64,000 nucleotides of DNA from Prorocentrum cordatum (GCA_963575745.1 CAUYUJ010019359.1:1-64000), one strand, 5' to 3'; shown: positions 1-12,690, counted from the stretch's first letter. The notes: generated from the sequence alone by a model not told the origin. A program made the numbers and translations.

Positions 1-2208
1 CCCCCCCCCCCCACACACACACCTCTGCCTTCCCCCATATGCTCGCTCCCATCTCGTCCCCCTTCTGCCCCCCCTCCTGTGCTAGGCCCCGCTGCTGCAG
101 GCTCCCGCGGTGGCTGCCCCCCCCCCGCCCCGGGGGCGCGACCGTGATGGAGACAAGGAACACCACAAGGTGAATACCCACATAGAGCCTCATGAGCCTC
201 GGCGTGGATCGCGGGGCAGTGGACTGGCGACGGAGTGACACACCGACTGGAGACGATCGGACGGCTGCGAACGGGTGGCACACGTGGGATTTCTCTGTAG
301 AGCTTGTCTGTAGGCGCTATACATCAATGCCACAAGAAACGAGGGGGTGCACTGCAGGATCCGTAATCGGTCGGGCGAGACTGCCTCCCGATGTTTCCTG
401 CTCTCTTTTCCGTGGCCTCCCGCGGCCCCCCGTGGCTCCCCGTTGCCGTCCCTATTCGCACTCCGATCCGTATTCCTATACCCTTCCCTATCCCTAGGCC
501 TACTATCCCCATACCCTTCCCTATCCCTATCCTGTTTTCTTATCCTATACCTCTATCCCCCATCCTGGATCACTATCGCTACATCCCAGGATCCTAGCCC
601 TATGTCTCTACTCCTGCACCTATCCCCTAGTATCTTCCCGATACCCCCTATCGTGGCCCCCCTCGTGACCCCTCAGAGTGGCACCCATCGTAACTTGATA
701 AAGCTATGTAGGGTATGATGCCGCAAGGGTGTCATTCGAATGTGACGCTGATTTGATGCCAGCGATGAAGATGCCGTCGAGGTCGTGGGCAAGCACTGCA
801 GTTTAGCACCCAAGGCCGTCCTCGACAGAAAAAGGGTGTGAGCGTCGAGGACACACTTCGATCGAGAGAATTCGAATTGCACCAACACGCAAGATCAACA
901 TCACATCCGCACCGTGCAATTCCACTTCAGCAGCGTAACCCGGGACGCTGTAAAACAATTCGGCCCAGTTGGTCAGACTGCACAAAGGCCCAAACACGAC
1001 ATGTCTGGGGGCAGTTCGCATGATACAACGGGCAACCCATCAACAAAAAGAGAAGACACCTGCGTGCTACCTGACAGTATACATCGCGTTGGTGAGCCAA
1101 CCACCACACACCGCACATTCAGATTTTTGTCTGGAGATTCAGGTAAGAGGTAATCCAAAGGGCATGCCTAATGCCCAAACGTGGGTTTCCGCCGCCAGAC
1201 CTATGCTCTCCCAGTCGTTCGGTATTATCTTGATCCCCCTCCATCTGAACTGACTGCCAAGCGGCTGTGCCTGGTGAGCGTGAGCTCCGAGATGCCGCTG
1301 CTCTTCATTGCGACCTGCTCTCGTCTTTGGAAGGCATGCCGCATGTTGCAACATACATCCACAAGTCAGGCAGCGCATCCTCAAATCAAGCGGCGCATGT
1401 GAAGAACGCTCGTACATCCCTCCATGCTGCAAAGCTGTCGCTGACAGTGTCCAGATCACTGCCTGGGCCAGTGTTGGAATCCTACAGCTGGTGTTGCAGC
1501 AGACGCGAAGCAGCTGACCATGTGCACTGTACGATTATGGGTTCTGTGCTCGTACTACTGGGCCAATTGACCTCCCAGCGATGCAGCGTACCACTGCAAA
1601 GACTGCTGATCACCGAAGCTGCAAATTCCAAAATGCGATGCGCAACCCACGAAAAAGCGCTCAGGCCACCAGCCAACATTGGAAACACACATGGCCATGC
1701 CACAACTGACAGTGCATTTGACGAGGCCCCAGCCCAGAATGCCCGCCCATCTACTCTGAACACGCCCTTAAACGTAAGGACTCCTCGTCGCGTTAGTCAT
1801 CGAGACGCCGCGCTCCTGCTGATCCCGCTCCTCATATCCCCCCGCCTCCTCACCCCCAGCGGGCCCCCGAGTCAGTTACTGCAGGTTCGTGTCGTGCCGA
1901 CCCCGGCGTTGGTTCCTGACACCGCGCTGGATCGTTCAGCCCTGAACGATCGGCCGTCTCCGCGACGTCCGATCGTTCAACATCGATCGATTCTGGGTCG
2001 CCGGCGGCGTTCAGCCTTGAACGCCCGCGCTGGGGTCGCCGCCGGTCGACACGACGCGAACCTACCGTAAGCAACAACCCGCGTCCTCGTGCTGCGCGTG
2101 CTCCTCCCGCTCCTGCTGGTCCTGTTTTACTCCTCGCCCCTGCTCCCTCGCCCCCTTCCACCGCGGGCCGAAAGCCTCTGCCTCCTTGCCGCGAGGCAGC
2201 CGGGGGGG
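1..2208. other. No convincing gene; mixed-composition DNA
   Basis: The window opens with a C-run and a short AC repeat, then GC-rich sequence. A 267-codon open frame on the plus strand (1267-2070) starts at GTG and has no recognisable domain or natural-looking composition, so it is not called. Two small perfect hairpins near 1930-2025 are listed separately. Confidence 0.5.
1930..2025. repeat. Pair of related hairpins
   Basis: Positions 1930-1951 form a perfect inverted repeat with 10-bp arms GATCGTTCAG / CTGAACGATC and a 2-nt CC loop. Positions 2006-2025 form a second perfect inverted repeat with 8-bp arms GGCGTTCA / TGAACGCC and a 4-nt loop. Both share the core CGTTCAGCC-TGAACG but differ in the outer arm bases on both sides, so pairing is kept. 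Confidence 0.7.
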
Positions 2209-2212
2209 GGGT

Positions 2213-2264
2213 ATGGGAGGAGGAGGAGGAGGAGGAGGAGGAGGAGGAGGAGGAGGAGGAGGAG
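2213..2264. repeat. (GGA)n microsatellite
   Basis: Near-perfect GGA/AGG trinucleotide run of about 50 bp after a G-run. It creates artificial poly-Arg/Ser frames that are not genes. Confidence 0.95.
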
Positions 2265-5200
2265 CAGCATGAGGATGCGCGATGAGGATGCAAGGGCCGT
2301 GGAGGCCCATGCTAAGGTCGTTCGAAAGAGGTTGGCCAGCGAAAGCCGCCGAGGATGGGCCGAGGGGGCAAGGATGCAAGGGTGCCCTTGGGAAGGCTGC
2401 CCATCTTTCATCTGAAGGTTGACAGTATGCGCGCTAGCTGGTTTGGGACTGCGGGCGCCAGCGGGAAGCTCTCGGCAGTCCTGCACGCATCGCTCTCGGC
2501 CAGGCGGGGACGGAGAGCGAGATGTGAGGTCTGCGTGTGCCCCTCTGCCCTGACCGTGGCCAGCTGAATGGCACACGTGATGTGCGAAGCACTGGCAGGA
2601 GGCCCACCAAACGCCCTGCCTCCTGACTGAGCCTGAAGCAATGCCACCCTCTGGCTCATCGGAAGACAGGGTAAGTAATACCCGCGTTCCCTGCGGGAAA
2701 GCGGGCGGCCCATTACTGTCTCCGAAGCCGCCTGCTCTCTGCAAAGTCGCAGGCGGTGAGATGCAACATGCACAAGGACACAACTGCTGGAATTTGGCGC
2801 CCTCCCGCAGGCACGCGCTCCACTCGCAGGCCCCGCCCGCCCCCACACACTCCCGACACAGAGACCTACGGGCCCCCTCCGATGGAGCATTTGGCGCGGC
2901 GGGTGCCGGGGCGAACAACCATTCAGCTCTTATGTGGCCACGCCAGGAAGCCGCAACACGACCACACCACCACAACTTGTCAGGCGGGGTTGCCGCATCA
3001 GAGCGCAACAAGGGTCGACGGCAAAATGTTCATGAGCAGATGCTCACCAAAGAAACCATCGCACGCCAGGCGACACAGCCCAAGCCTCCTGGTCCAATGG
3101 GGCAAAGCATAAAACAATCATTTCGGTACAGCGGCGCGGCCCAGCAAAGCCTCTTGAACCGAACGTCGCTGGGGAAGAGAAGCGCTTCGCACCCAAAGGT
3201 ACCACAATCCGTCTGGTCGCCAGGCCGCGTTTGAATCATCTACCCACTAAAATGACATCACTGGTACGCTTGGTATGTGGAATGTTGCCTGCATGACTCT
3301 ATGCTTCCAGGTCGCCCGCGCACTCCCCCTCACTCTCCCCAGCCTTCGCTTTCCCCCACATCAGTCGTTGCCATCGCCTTCCATCCCCTTCGCAACTTAC
3401 CCTGCGCTGGAAACTTACACAAGCTTCCCGTTTGGGGCGCCGCTCGAAGGCCTTGCCCGAGATCAAGCACAGGGCAGTGGCGATGGCCACTTGCAACGGC
3501 GGCTTGACGAGCGCCTCGTAGAGGCAATGACGCATCAGCGTAAAGACACAACCGAAAGCCATATCTTCGCAACAGCAGGGGCTGCCACGCACCTCGATGG
3601 ATCACATGTGTCAGGATGCTGTTGATGCTGGGTGCGGGACACTTGCTAACATCCCGCGTCACCGAAGGGGCGGCAGAGAAACAGGGGAAGGAGGAGGATG
3701 GCGAAGGAGGGGCATATGAGGGAGACCGAACAAGATGTGGATGACGGGGCGGGAGCGGAGAAACGGGAGAGCAACGGCAAGGTCAGAAGAGAGGACGAGG
3801 AGGCAGATCGGAAGCATGAATACTGGGGCAGGAACAGGCGACAAGCATACTTGGCAAGCTGAGGCGACACACCTGGACAAAAAGGACAGAAGGGAGAGAC
3901 GAGAACGGGGGGCAAAAGAGGATGAGGAGGATGAGGAGGAATAGGAGGACGAGGAGGGGGAAGAGGAGAAAGAAGAGGATGAGGAGGCGAGAGGGACGTG
4001 GCCGCGCGAGGGTGCGGGGTGGGGCGGCAGTGGGCTTAACCAGCGGGTGCAAGAGGGCGTGTGCATAACACGCGCGGCCCAACGCCTTTAGACGCCAAAG
4101 GCACGGACCACCAAGGTGGCAGGGCACAGTATGGGAGATGGGGACAAGGCGGAGCACACTCACTGGTAACGCACATGAGAGGCCTGCTCCTCCTCACCGT
4201 GTTCCCGTCCCGTCCCCTCCCCCTGCCCATCCTGCCCCTTCTCCTCGTCCGTCTCGTGGAACAGCCCTCACCCTGCAGTCGAAGAGCACCCTAGATAAGG
4301 AACAAGCCCCCCCACGCTCCATCAGTTAGACTTCGATGCCCCATAGAAATGAGCTGAAAAAAACAATGGACGAAAACTGAGCCACTCACCAACGAGAAGG
4401 GTTCCTTCTTCAGCGGCCCAACTGTAGTCCGCAACACCTCTGCCCAGGCTGCGGTCCAGACGCGCTGGCACTTTCGAGCGCACAGTTAACTGCGCAGGGA
4501 ACCTGACATTCGCGTCGGATGTGGCCCTGCAAACACACAAGGATGCGCCTCGCCGATGCCGCCGTAATCCAATGTGATCTCCCATGCGCGGAGAACTACA
4601 CGTTGCGCCCGGATTAGGGCTTACGCGCCCAGGAACTCTAGAAATTGGGGTGCGGTGACAATCCTGCCTCTCCCGGTCGGGCAAGTACGTGTCACCATGA
4701 TCGCTTCTGTTGGAGACGTGTATATCAAACTGACTGAGTATTCTACATTCTGTCCGTTGTCGAGTGGGGACGGACTTGGCTCCAGACTGTTGGCAGCAAG
4801 TATGGTAGCGGCGGGTGCGGTGGCCCCCTGTGGCGATCGAGCGGTGCACAAGTGGCAGGAAATTACTCCTGCTCCTGCTTCTCCCCCGTCCCTCCAGCCT
4901 CCAACTTCTCTGTTCCTCCACATCCGCCTGCCCTGCCCCCTCCTGATTCTCTTTCGCAACCTGCCCGTCCTCTCACTCCACAGCGAACCTTGCAAGTTCG
5001 GTGTTCGTGCGGGCATGGTGCTCGTTCGACGTGGTACAGTCGGGTGCGTCTGCGCGCGTGCCGCAGTCAACGTCGAACCCAGATACCAGCATACACAACA
5101 ATTTGCGGGCTGGCACGCCTCGGCAGTCGAGAGTCCCCATCTCAGCCACATCGCGATTCGCCACAATGCCTGGGCATTGAAGATACCAGCGAACAGGCGG

Positions 5201-6290
5201 ACGTGTAGACGTGTAGACTGTGACTTCAACGGAGAGATCAGATGCAATAGCAGGCACACACAACACTTCCAGCAAGACAACTAGCGGGTTGGGAGGATTG
5301 GGATGGGAAGATACAGGGCACGACTGTGTAGTAAGCACACTCGATATGCACGATGATGCGGATGATCTGGTCACCTCTCCCAACCCCATCCCCCCACTCC
5401 GAAAACTGTCTGTCTGACATTTGCAGATGATGTGGAGCCGCTGGGGTCCAAGAGCCAAAGGCACAGAGAAGCCTTGGGCCTATGGCTGGCAGCCAGTGCC
5501 ATTCCCTATACTGTGCTGGCCACGCCTTATCCTCCTCTACTTGTCCTCGGCAGCGCTGGAGAAGCGATACTTCATCCCCTGGAGCAAAGAAGAACCACAT
5601 CGAGCTGCATGGCGCATCGCACGCCGACCCAACCCTTGCCAACTCTCCTGTGGATGAGGATGACGAGGCGGGAGGTGAGGCACTTGGAGTATTGCCTCCA
5701 CCAAGAAAGCCGAGCCTTGTGCCAACTGAGAGAACGCGCATGGATTACATCGACCCTTCGCTGGGAACCTTTTCTTCTCAGCTCTGATGGCGCTTCCCTC
5801 CGGGGCTCAGAATATCCATATCCGTTGCCTTCTGGGGTCCTGGGGGATCGGTTCCCCAAGCGGTGGATACACCCTGCGAAATGCTTAAGAAATCATGGGT
5901 TAAGAAATTCATAGTCTCAGAACTTGAATAACAAGCCGGAACTTCTATCAAAATCTTGGGATTTTCACTGAAACGTTAAGAATAATCGAGACTCTGGCCG
6001 AAAACTTAGGTTTTCTTAAGCATCGCCGAAGGTGTACGTATGGTCGGGAACTTTGGCTTAGCGCGTCGCGCCGCCAGTTCTGGCCCACCACGCTTCAGCG
6101 CCACACGCTGGCCACTTCCCCATTCACGGGCGTCAGCGTTCCGAGCCTCTCCCCAGCCTCCCGGCCCGCGGAGAGGCGCGACACGCTGTCCGCTCGCAGG
6201 GCACAGGCAGGGCACAGCTTGTCGCCGGGGCCGACGCCGCGACACGCTGAGAAGAAATTCCCGGCCGCGCCATCCCTTGCCTCGGAAGGC
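2265..6290. other. Unassigned region, no confident gene
   Basis: Many overlapping frames of 60-290 codons exist on both strands and none is recognisable. The least unlikely is a minus-strand stretch at about 3430-3592 that reads as a hydrophobic exon-like segment (contains CVFTLMRHCLYEALVKPPLQ), but no splice or start context supports it. A GAGGA-rich tract lies at 3900-4000. One half of a diverged dispersed repeat is at 4288-4440. Confidence 0.4.
4288..4440 (+). repeat. Diverged dispersed repeat, copy 1
   Basis: It begins ACCCTAGATAAGGAAC and ends near AACTGTAGTCC. A second copy at 10541-10710 shares the start (ACCCTAAATAAGGAAC) and the block GAGAAGGGTTCCTTCTTCAG (GAAAAGGGTTCCTTCTTCAG in copy 2). 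Middles are diverged. Family unknown; it could be a short interspersed element. Confidence 0.6.
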
Positions 6291-6294
6291 GCGT

Positions 6295-7285
6295 GAGGGG
6301 GAGGAGGAGGAGGAGGAGGGAGGAGGGAGGAGGTAGGAGGAGAGGAGGAGGGGAGAGGGGGAGGAGGAGGAGGAGGAGCTGGAGAGCTCGCACCGCCCGC
6401 AAGGGGGGCCGAGGGCGCCGCGAACGAGGAGGCTCCGAGGCATGGGGGCGGGCCCCAAAGGCCGCCGCAGGGGCGCCGTCTCGCCATCGTTACGCGCTGG
6501 CGTCGGCGATGCGTCGCCGACAGGTCGGCGAGGCCCCCCCCCTCCTCCTCCACCTCCTCCTCCTCCTTCCTCCTCCCTCCTCCCCTCCTCCTCCCTCCTC
6601 CTCCTCCTCCACCTCCTCCTCCACCTCCCTCCTCCTCCTCCTCCTCCTCCTCCTCTCCTCCTCCTCCTCCTCTCCTCCTCCTCCTCCTCCTCCTCCATCC
6701 TCCTCCTCCTCCCTCCTCCTCCTCCTCCTCCTCCTCCTTCCTCCTCCTCCCTCCTCACCCCTCCTCCTCCTCCTCCTCCTCCTCCTCCTCCTCCTCCTCC
6801 CATCCTCCTCCTCCCCCTCCTCCTCCCCCCCCTCCTCCTCCTCACTCCTCCTCCTCCCCCCCTCCTCCTCCTCCTCCTCCTCCTCCCCTACTCCACCTCC
6901 TCCTCACTCCTCCTCCTCCTCCTCCTCCTCCTCCTCCTCCTCCCTCCTCCTCCTCCTCCTCCTCCTCCTCCTCCTCCTCCTCCTCCTCCTCCTCCTCCTC
7001 CACCTCCTCCTCCTCCGCCTCCTCCTCCTCTCCCCTCCTCCTCCTCCTCCTCCTCCTCCTCCTCCTCCTCCTCCTCCTCCTCCTCCTCCTCCTCCTCCTC
7101 CTCCTCCTCCTCCTCCTCCTCCTCCTCCTCCTCCTCCTCCTCCTCCTCCTCCTCCTCCTGCCTCCTCCCTCCTCCTCCCTTCCTCCGCCTCCTCCTCCTC
7201 CTCCTCCTCCTCCTCCTCCACCTCTCCTCCTCTCCTCCTCCTCCTCCTCCTCCTACTCCTCCCTCCTCCTCCTCCTCCTCCCCCC
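6295..7285. repeat. Large GAG/CTC trinucleotide tract
   Basis: A GGA-rich block at 6295-6380 is followed, after about 150 bp of mixed sequence, by an almost unbroken CTC/TCC tract at 6538-7280. Frames through it translate as poly-Pro, poly-Ser, poly-Leu or poly-Glu and are not genes. Confidence 0.95.
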
Positions 7286-7438
7286 CCCCCCCCCGGCCGC
7301 GGGCCCGCACGCTCCTGGGCGGGGGCGGGCCGTGGGGCCCGCAGCGGCGAGGAGAGCGGGCGGCGCGGGCCCCGTAGCGCCGTGCGCCCCTCCCCCCCCC
7401 CCCCCCCCGCCTGGCCTCCGCGGAGGCGGGGAGCCCCT

Positions 7439-7645
7439 CGAACTGGTAAGGCCCCCTTCCCCAGAGCCAGGGCACCTCCCCGGAGCCAGGAAGCCTCCCT
7501 CGAGGCCCTTCGAGGAGGCCCCCCCGTGAGCCAGGGAGCCGCGAACTGGCAAGGCCCCCTCCCCACGCCAGGGCACCTCCCCAGAGCCAGGAAGCCTCGA
7601 GGCCTTTCGAGGAGGCCCCCCGAAAGCCAGGAAGCCTCGAACTGA
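7439..7645 (+). repeat. Tandem repeat, ~100-bp unit, about 2 copies
   Basis: The sequence CGAACTGG starts units at 7439 and 7542, and CGAACTG starts a partial unit at 7638 (spacings 103 and 96). Units share the blocks GCCAGGGCACCTCCCC and GAGCCAGGAAGCCT followed by CGAGGCC and a CGAGGAGGCCCCCC end. Confidence 0.8.
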
Positions 7646-7659
7646 TCGGCAGTGAGTAC

Positions 7660-9870
7660 CCCTAACCCTTGGGGAGGGGGCCTGAGTTAGGAGGGCCAAG
7701 AACATTAGGGATGTGGGGTCCCTCCTGCAGATGTGTCGGACCAAGCCATCTAGGTTCATGATATCTGATGCGAAGACGGTGACCTAAGTGAGGCCACGTC
7801 TTGACTTTGTTCTTAGGGTTAGGAGTTCTTCGATGCTCGATGACCGAACGTTGTCACGGATTTACGTACGAGAACGGCGCAACTGCGCCGTACCAGCTTT
7901 GGACTCCCTTTAAGCTCCGATCCAACGCGGTGCGATGCATGTGTTTCCGGTTCTGGGGGCCGAGCAAGTATGCATCGTACCAGTCCTGGGTTGAGGATCG
8001 ACGCCTCGGGAGAATCAGACACGGTACGGTGCACACAAGGCGTCGGACACGTCATAGCGGACTTGCGCGGCTGGTCACGCGAGCCGCCAGCGCGGCACCC
8101 TACGGCAGAAGAGAGGGCGCGCACGCGCAGCCTCGCGCGGGCAGCTCACGCGAGAATGCCCGCGACGTCGACCGCACTCTCGCTCGTCGCTCTGGTGGGG
8201 GGGTAGACGGATACGTGGGCAGCGCCGGCGGAGAGGGGGAGCACCGTGGTGATACCCCACGGCAAAGACAGCCGCTGTGGGAACATCCACCGTGCGCGTG
8301 GAAGGAGGCCCAGAGAAGGTCGATAACCGTCGGCAGGCGGAGACTCAGCAGAAGAGCATGGCCTCGTCAGGCACGTCGGCGAACGCAAACTTACCAGCAC
8401 GGACGCATCTGCAAAACAGCAAGCCGCAAGTGAAGAACAACAGCGACGACACTAAATGTCAATAGCGCAAGCCTCATTGATTATCACCCGCATGCTACAT
8501 GATCGAGTTTCGCTTGGCAGTCGCCGCACATCACATAGACACGACGTAGGGATTCACGACACGACCCCTGGTCATGCAAGATGCGACTGGCCGCAATGGA
8601 CCCGGAAAGCTCTGGCCAACGAAGCTGGTTCAGGATGCGCCGAAAAGGCTAGGGCTCAAGGGCATACTTGAAGGTTAATTTCGTCTTTGTTATGTGCGGC
8701 GACTGTAGGTTTACCGTCTCTTATGCCACGTTCTTCCCCTCGTGTCGCAATGCACTGAGCCGCTTGGCACGTGCGTGCCGGCGTATATAACTTTCGACGT
8801 CGGCGGCTCTCCCAGGGGCCCAACAAGCGAGGGAGAAAGAGAGAGTCCGGCCCCATGCGGGTCCCCAGGCCTGCGTTCCACCCGCGCCCATGCACAATCA
8901 CGTTACCGCTGCGTGCGCGTACGAAGGCGTGCTTCCAGGTTGCGGCGCTGCCAGGGGCAGCTCTGTTTCTGCAAATGTGGTACGCGCACGTCTGCCGGAA
9001 GAGGTGGGCAAAAACACGAGGCAGGAAGGCGGATACAGTGGATTGGGCCCGGGCCCTCCCGGAGAAGAACGAAACGCAGCGAACGCATCATTAGCGGCTC
9101 TTGCAGCACGAAGTCGCTTGGAGCAGATTGGGCTCCGGGAGCCCAAAAGCACCTGCTTGAAGCGACCGGCGTGTACGCGCGCGCGCCCACCACACCCGCC
9201 TCCCTCTCGCTCGTCCTGCCCGCCCTCGAGGTGCCGCGCGCCCGACCTCCGCGTCCCGCCGCCTCCCGGCTGCCTCGGGCTCTCCCGCAAGCAGCAGCTC
9301 CTCGAGCGCAGAGGCCGGGGACGGGTCGGCTGCGGCTGCGCACGGAAACGCAGCATCAGAGTCGAGAGCCGCGTGCCCGAGCATTCACTGGTGCCCCGAG
9401 CCGGCAAACGACGCGCGAGGGCGTCGGCATCTTCCGCGCCGCGGCATGAGACCTTTGAACGAATCTCATGAATATGTAAATCTGCTGCCGCTGCTCCTCT
9501 CCATCTCCTCCTCCTCCTCCTCCTCCTGCTCCTGCTCCTCCTCCTTCCTCTCCTACGGCGACCCCTTCATCAACCCGATCCTCCCTCTTCCCTCTCTCTT
9601 TGCTCCTGCTTGCACGCGCATCTCCGTCTTCGCGCCTTGCCCCCCCCCCCCCCTCAGCGGTCCAGCGGTGTGTTGGGACACCCCAGGCGGGCGTCTCAGT
9701 TCAACTGGACCCACCAACAGAATCAAAGCGCCCCACGGAAACATCACTGTGAGCCGTCCTCCGTACCTCCAATCCCCCCCCTCCTCCCTCCTGAATCTTC
9801 ACTGTCCTTCTGATTCTTCACCGTCCTTCTCCACCTCCTCCTCCTCTTTCCCCCCTTCTCTTCCTACCTT
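7660..9870. other. Unassigned region
   Basis: No recognisable gene. Plus-strand frames at 7801-8433 and 8742-9449 are open but do not match a family I know and are arginine-rich in the way expected of GC-rich non-coding DNA. A short CTC run lies at 9505-9545. Confidence 0.4.
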
Positions 9871-10551
9871 GTGTCTGGAAAGGAAGAAGATGTGGGCGGA
9901 CCGCATGCACCACCCAAAACTAGTCCGCCAGGCAGCATGATTCACATGCGAACGTGGCCTAAACAAAATCGGCCCCAGACTCCCGCAGAGGAGAGGACAA
10001 GGAGGAAGAGGAGGAGGAGGAGGAGGAATAGGAGGAGGATGACTACAGTCATCGCGCTAAAGGAGCGCGCATTAAGAAACGAAGGGGATGTTCTAGCACG
10101 GCGAGCCTATGCCTATGCAACAAACAGGTTCCACGACATGATTCTGAGGAACGGGCCGAAAACCCAAGCTCCTCCTGAGCCCGAAGTGGTCCATATTTCA
10201 GCGCCTGACTGTATGTGGGGGCGGAGGAGATGGGAGAGAGGACGGACGCGACGCGTACGAATCCTCCATGGCTCCGCCAACATATTTTCGCCAAACACAC
10301 AGCGGAAAAACTGGACACAGCGGCGCAGCCACGAAACGAGCGGAATCGCACGCTCGCTCCAGAGTTGGGGAAGGAGGCAGACTCAAAGGAAGAAGATGAC
10401 GTCGAGAGGAGAACCCAGCTCAGAAAGTCGCGCGCACGGTGGACTCCGGCCTGGGTGGAATGCGTTCGCACAGTGTCGCACGCGAGCACGATCGAGGGGA
10501 GCGAGGGCAGAACAGTACAGTCGGGGCGTTGACCTAAGGAACCCTAAATAA
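9871..10551 (+). CDS. Unrecognised open frame, possibly coding
   Basis: A 226-codon open frame whose first codon is GTG. Its middle part, from the ATG near 10039 (MTTVIALKERALRNEGDVLA), has a composition more natural than the surrounding frames. An N-terminal Arg run comes from a GAG/AGG microsatellite. No domain is recognised. It is the only plus-strand frame in the left part that looks at all protein-like, and it may still be chance. A dispersed-repeat copy begins at 10541, at its 3' end. Confidence 0.22.
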   Translation: MSGKEEDVGGPHAPPKTSPPGSMIHMRTWPKQNRPQTPAEERTRRKRRRRRRNRRRMTTVIALKERALRNEGDVLARRAYAYATNRFHDMILRNGPKTQAPPEPEVVHISAPDCMWGRRRWERGRTRRVRILHGSANIFSPNTQRKNWTQRRSHETSGIARSLQSWGRRQTQRKKMTSRGEPSSESRAHGGLRPGWNAFAQCRTRARSRGARAEQYSRGVDLRNPK

Positions 10552-10710
10552 GGAACGAGGCCCCTTTTTCCCAGTAGTTCAACCTCGATTTCCGATGGAA
10601 AGCCGCAGGAAAACCCGAGGCAAGCTTTGAAACAATCAAGGAACGCCGAGCCCCTCCACAACGAAAAGGGTTCCTTCTTCAGGGCCCCGACTGTAAACTG
10701 TCGGAGCTCC
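10541..10710 (+). repeat. Diverged dispersed repeat, copy 2
   Basis: Partner of 4288-4440: same ordered blocks at start and end, diverged centre. Confidence 0.6.
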
Positions 10711-10861
10711 CCGCGGACCTCTAGAGTGGGACCCCCACTGGCGCCTCCGGCGCCAGGAGCGGCGCCGGGAGCGGCGCCACCCAAGGGGGGGGCCCAGGCC
10801 GGTCCGAGACACCCGTGCGGACCCCCACAGCTTGCGTGTCGCAGGCTTTCTTCGAGCAGGG

Positions 10862-10919
10862 GAGGGAGGAGGAGGAGGAGGAGGAGGAGGAGGAGGAGGA
10901 GGAGGAGGAGGAGGAGGAA
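10862..10919. repeat. (GAG)n microsatellite
   Basis: Almost perfect GAG run of about 57 bp. Confidence 0.95.
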
Positions 10920-11144
10920 TGGGGGAGGACTGGGGGAGGTGGGGGCGGAAGAGCGCGCGGCCCGCGCGCTCTCAGTGTCGAGTCAGCGCCGGTCCGCTGG
11001 TGTTCGCACGAATGCTCCCCCACGAGTGCGGCCCCACGGGGGGGCGGTCAAAGAAGCACCCGTGGGCGATTAGACAGCACGGACGCGGCAGCCTCAGCGG
11101 CAAAGAGGAACACAGAGAGACAAAGACAGACAGAGTACAAGAGT

Positions 11145-11228
11145 ACATATATATATATATATATATACATACATACACATACATACATACATACATACAT
11201 ACATACATACATACATACATACATACAT
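11145..11228. repeat. (AT)n followed by (ACAT)n microsatellite
   Basis: A TA run at 11145-11166 passes directly into an ACAT tetranucleotide run ending at 11228. Confidence 0.95.
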
Positions 11229-11715
11229 AGAGAGAGAGCAACAACAAAAAACGCAGAAATAAGACGAACCGAGGTTTTCATATACCAACCATGTTCTTTA
11301 TGACACGGGTCCTCGTCCTGGACCCTGGACACCCTCTGACTCCAACTCCGCCGTGCTTTGGGCGATGTGGTCAGTGGCGCTGGGAATACTGCCGTACTTT
11401 TCAAGTTCCTTTCATGCCGAGTTCCGACATGCTTCGCTCTCTCATGTTCTGCCATGCATCGGTGGAGATGTCCGCCCTGGTTTTCCGAGGTGGAATTTTC
11501 TGCCATGTCTTTTCGTATCCTTCAGCCTTCCAACAGGACCCGTGTATCTCAGGACCGGGCCTGCCGAGCGCTTGTGCTTCCTGACCCTGCCGCGCTGCGA
11601 CGAAAGCACAGTCCCTGCGACCCGCCTGCTTCCTGGCGCGATGCATTTTGGACTCCTCCTCCCGCCTCAGAGGAGGCCTAGGCTCCTCCCCGCGCCGGCT
11701 CGTGCGGGCTGGGGG

Positions 11716-12300
11716 CAGAGGAGGAGGAGGAGGAGGAGGAGGAGGAGGAGGAGAATGAAGATCGGGATGGGGTTCGTGGAAGCTCGTCTGCTGCTGCTTA
11801 TGACATGCCAAGCTACTGGCTACCGAGAGTGACGCAGAGAACCTCTGGAGGCGAAACTGTGCAGTCGTTAAACCGTCTGATGCGACCCGTGGCTCATGAC
11901 GGACGCCGCACCGCCCCTGCGAGCGAAGAGGAGGAGGAGGAGGAAGAGGAGGAGGAGGCGGAGGAGGAGGAGGAGAGGAGGAGGAGGAGGAGGAACGACG
12001 CCACGAGCCCCGCTCAATGTCTGCCTAACGGAAAAAAAGGAGGAGGAGGAGGAGGAGGAGGAGGAAGAGGAGGAGGAGGAGGAGGAGGAGGAGGAGGAGG
12101 AGGAGGAAGACGAGGAGGAGGAGGAGGAGGAGGAGGTTCATATACCGACGGCATATAGAGGAGGAAGAGGCGGAGGAGGAGGAAGAGGAGGAAGAGGAGG
12201 ACGAGGATGGGGAGGAGGAGAAGGAGGAGGCGGAGGAGGAGGAGGAGGAGGAGGCTGAGGAGAAGCAGGAGGAGGAGGAGGAGAAGGAGGAGCAAGAGAA
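11716..12300. repeat. GAG/GGA-rich tracts
   Basis: A short GAG run at 11716-11755 and a longer imperfect GAG/GGA tract at 11927-12300. Frames give poly-Glu or poly-Gly and are not genes. Confidence 0.9.
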
Positions 12301-12302
12301 TT

Positions 12303-12690
12303 AGGCACCGTATGAAGTAAACACTATGTGACTTAGGCACCAGGTTGGTTAAGCAGCGGTTGAGGTAGGCATTGGGTGGCGCAGGCGCTGGGTGAGTTAG
12401 GCACCAGGTGAAACAAGCACCACGTGAGTTAGGCGCCGGGTGAGTTTGGCGCCAGGTGAACTAGGCAAAAGGTGAGTTAGACATCTGGTGAGATAGCCAC
12501 CAGGTGAGTGAGGCACCGAGTGACTTAGGCACTAGACGCGGGGAGAGTTTTGCACCGGGTGAAGTAGGCACCAACACTGGGTGAGTTAGGCACCGGGTGA
12601 GTTCAGCAACGGGTGAATTATGCTCCAAATGAATTAGGCCCCACGTGAGTCATGCACCGGGTGACTTAGGCACTGGGCAGACTGCATTTT
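12303..12690 (+). repeat. Minisatellite family A, array 1
   Basis: Roughly 16-18-bp degenerate units with consensus GTGAGTTAGGCACCGG repeated about 20 times. The same family forms a larger array at 36590-37320 and single units near 15393, 35240 and 35670. Confidence 0.85.

Noticed and set aside
1267-2070. 267-codon plus-strand ORF
   Set aside because: GTG start, no domain, and composition similar to neighbouring non-coding frames; it also spans the two hairpins.
5238-5741. 167-codon minus-strand ORF
   Set aside because: Overlaps several equally long frames on both strands and shows no recognisable segment.
6293-7645. 450-codon and other long frames through the CTC tract
   Set aside because: Trinucleotide repeats keep all frames open; the translations are poly-Leu, poly-Ser or poly-Pro with no protein character.
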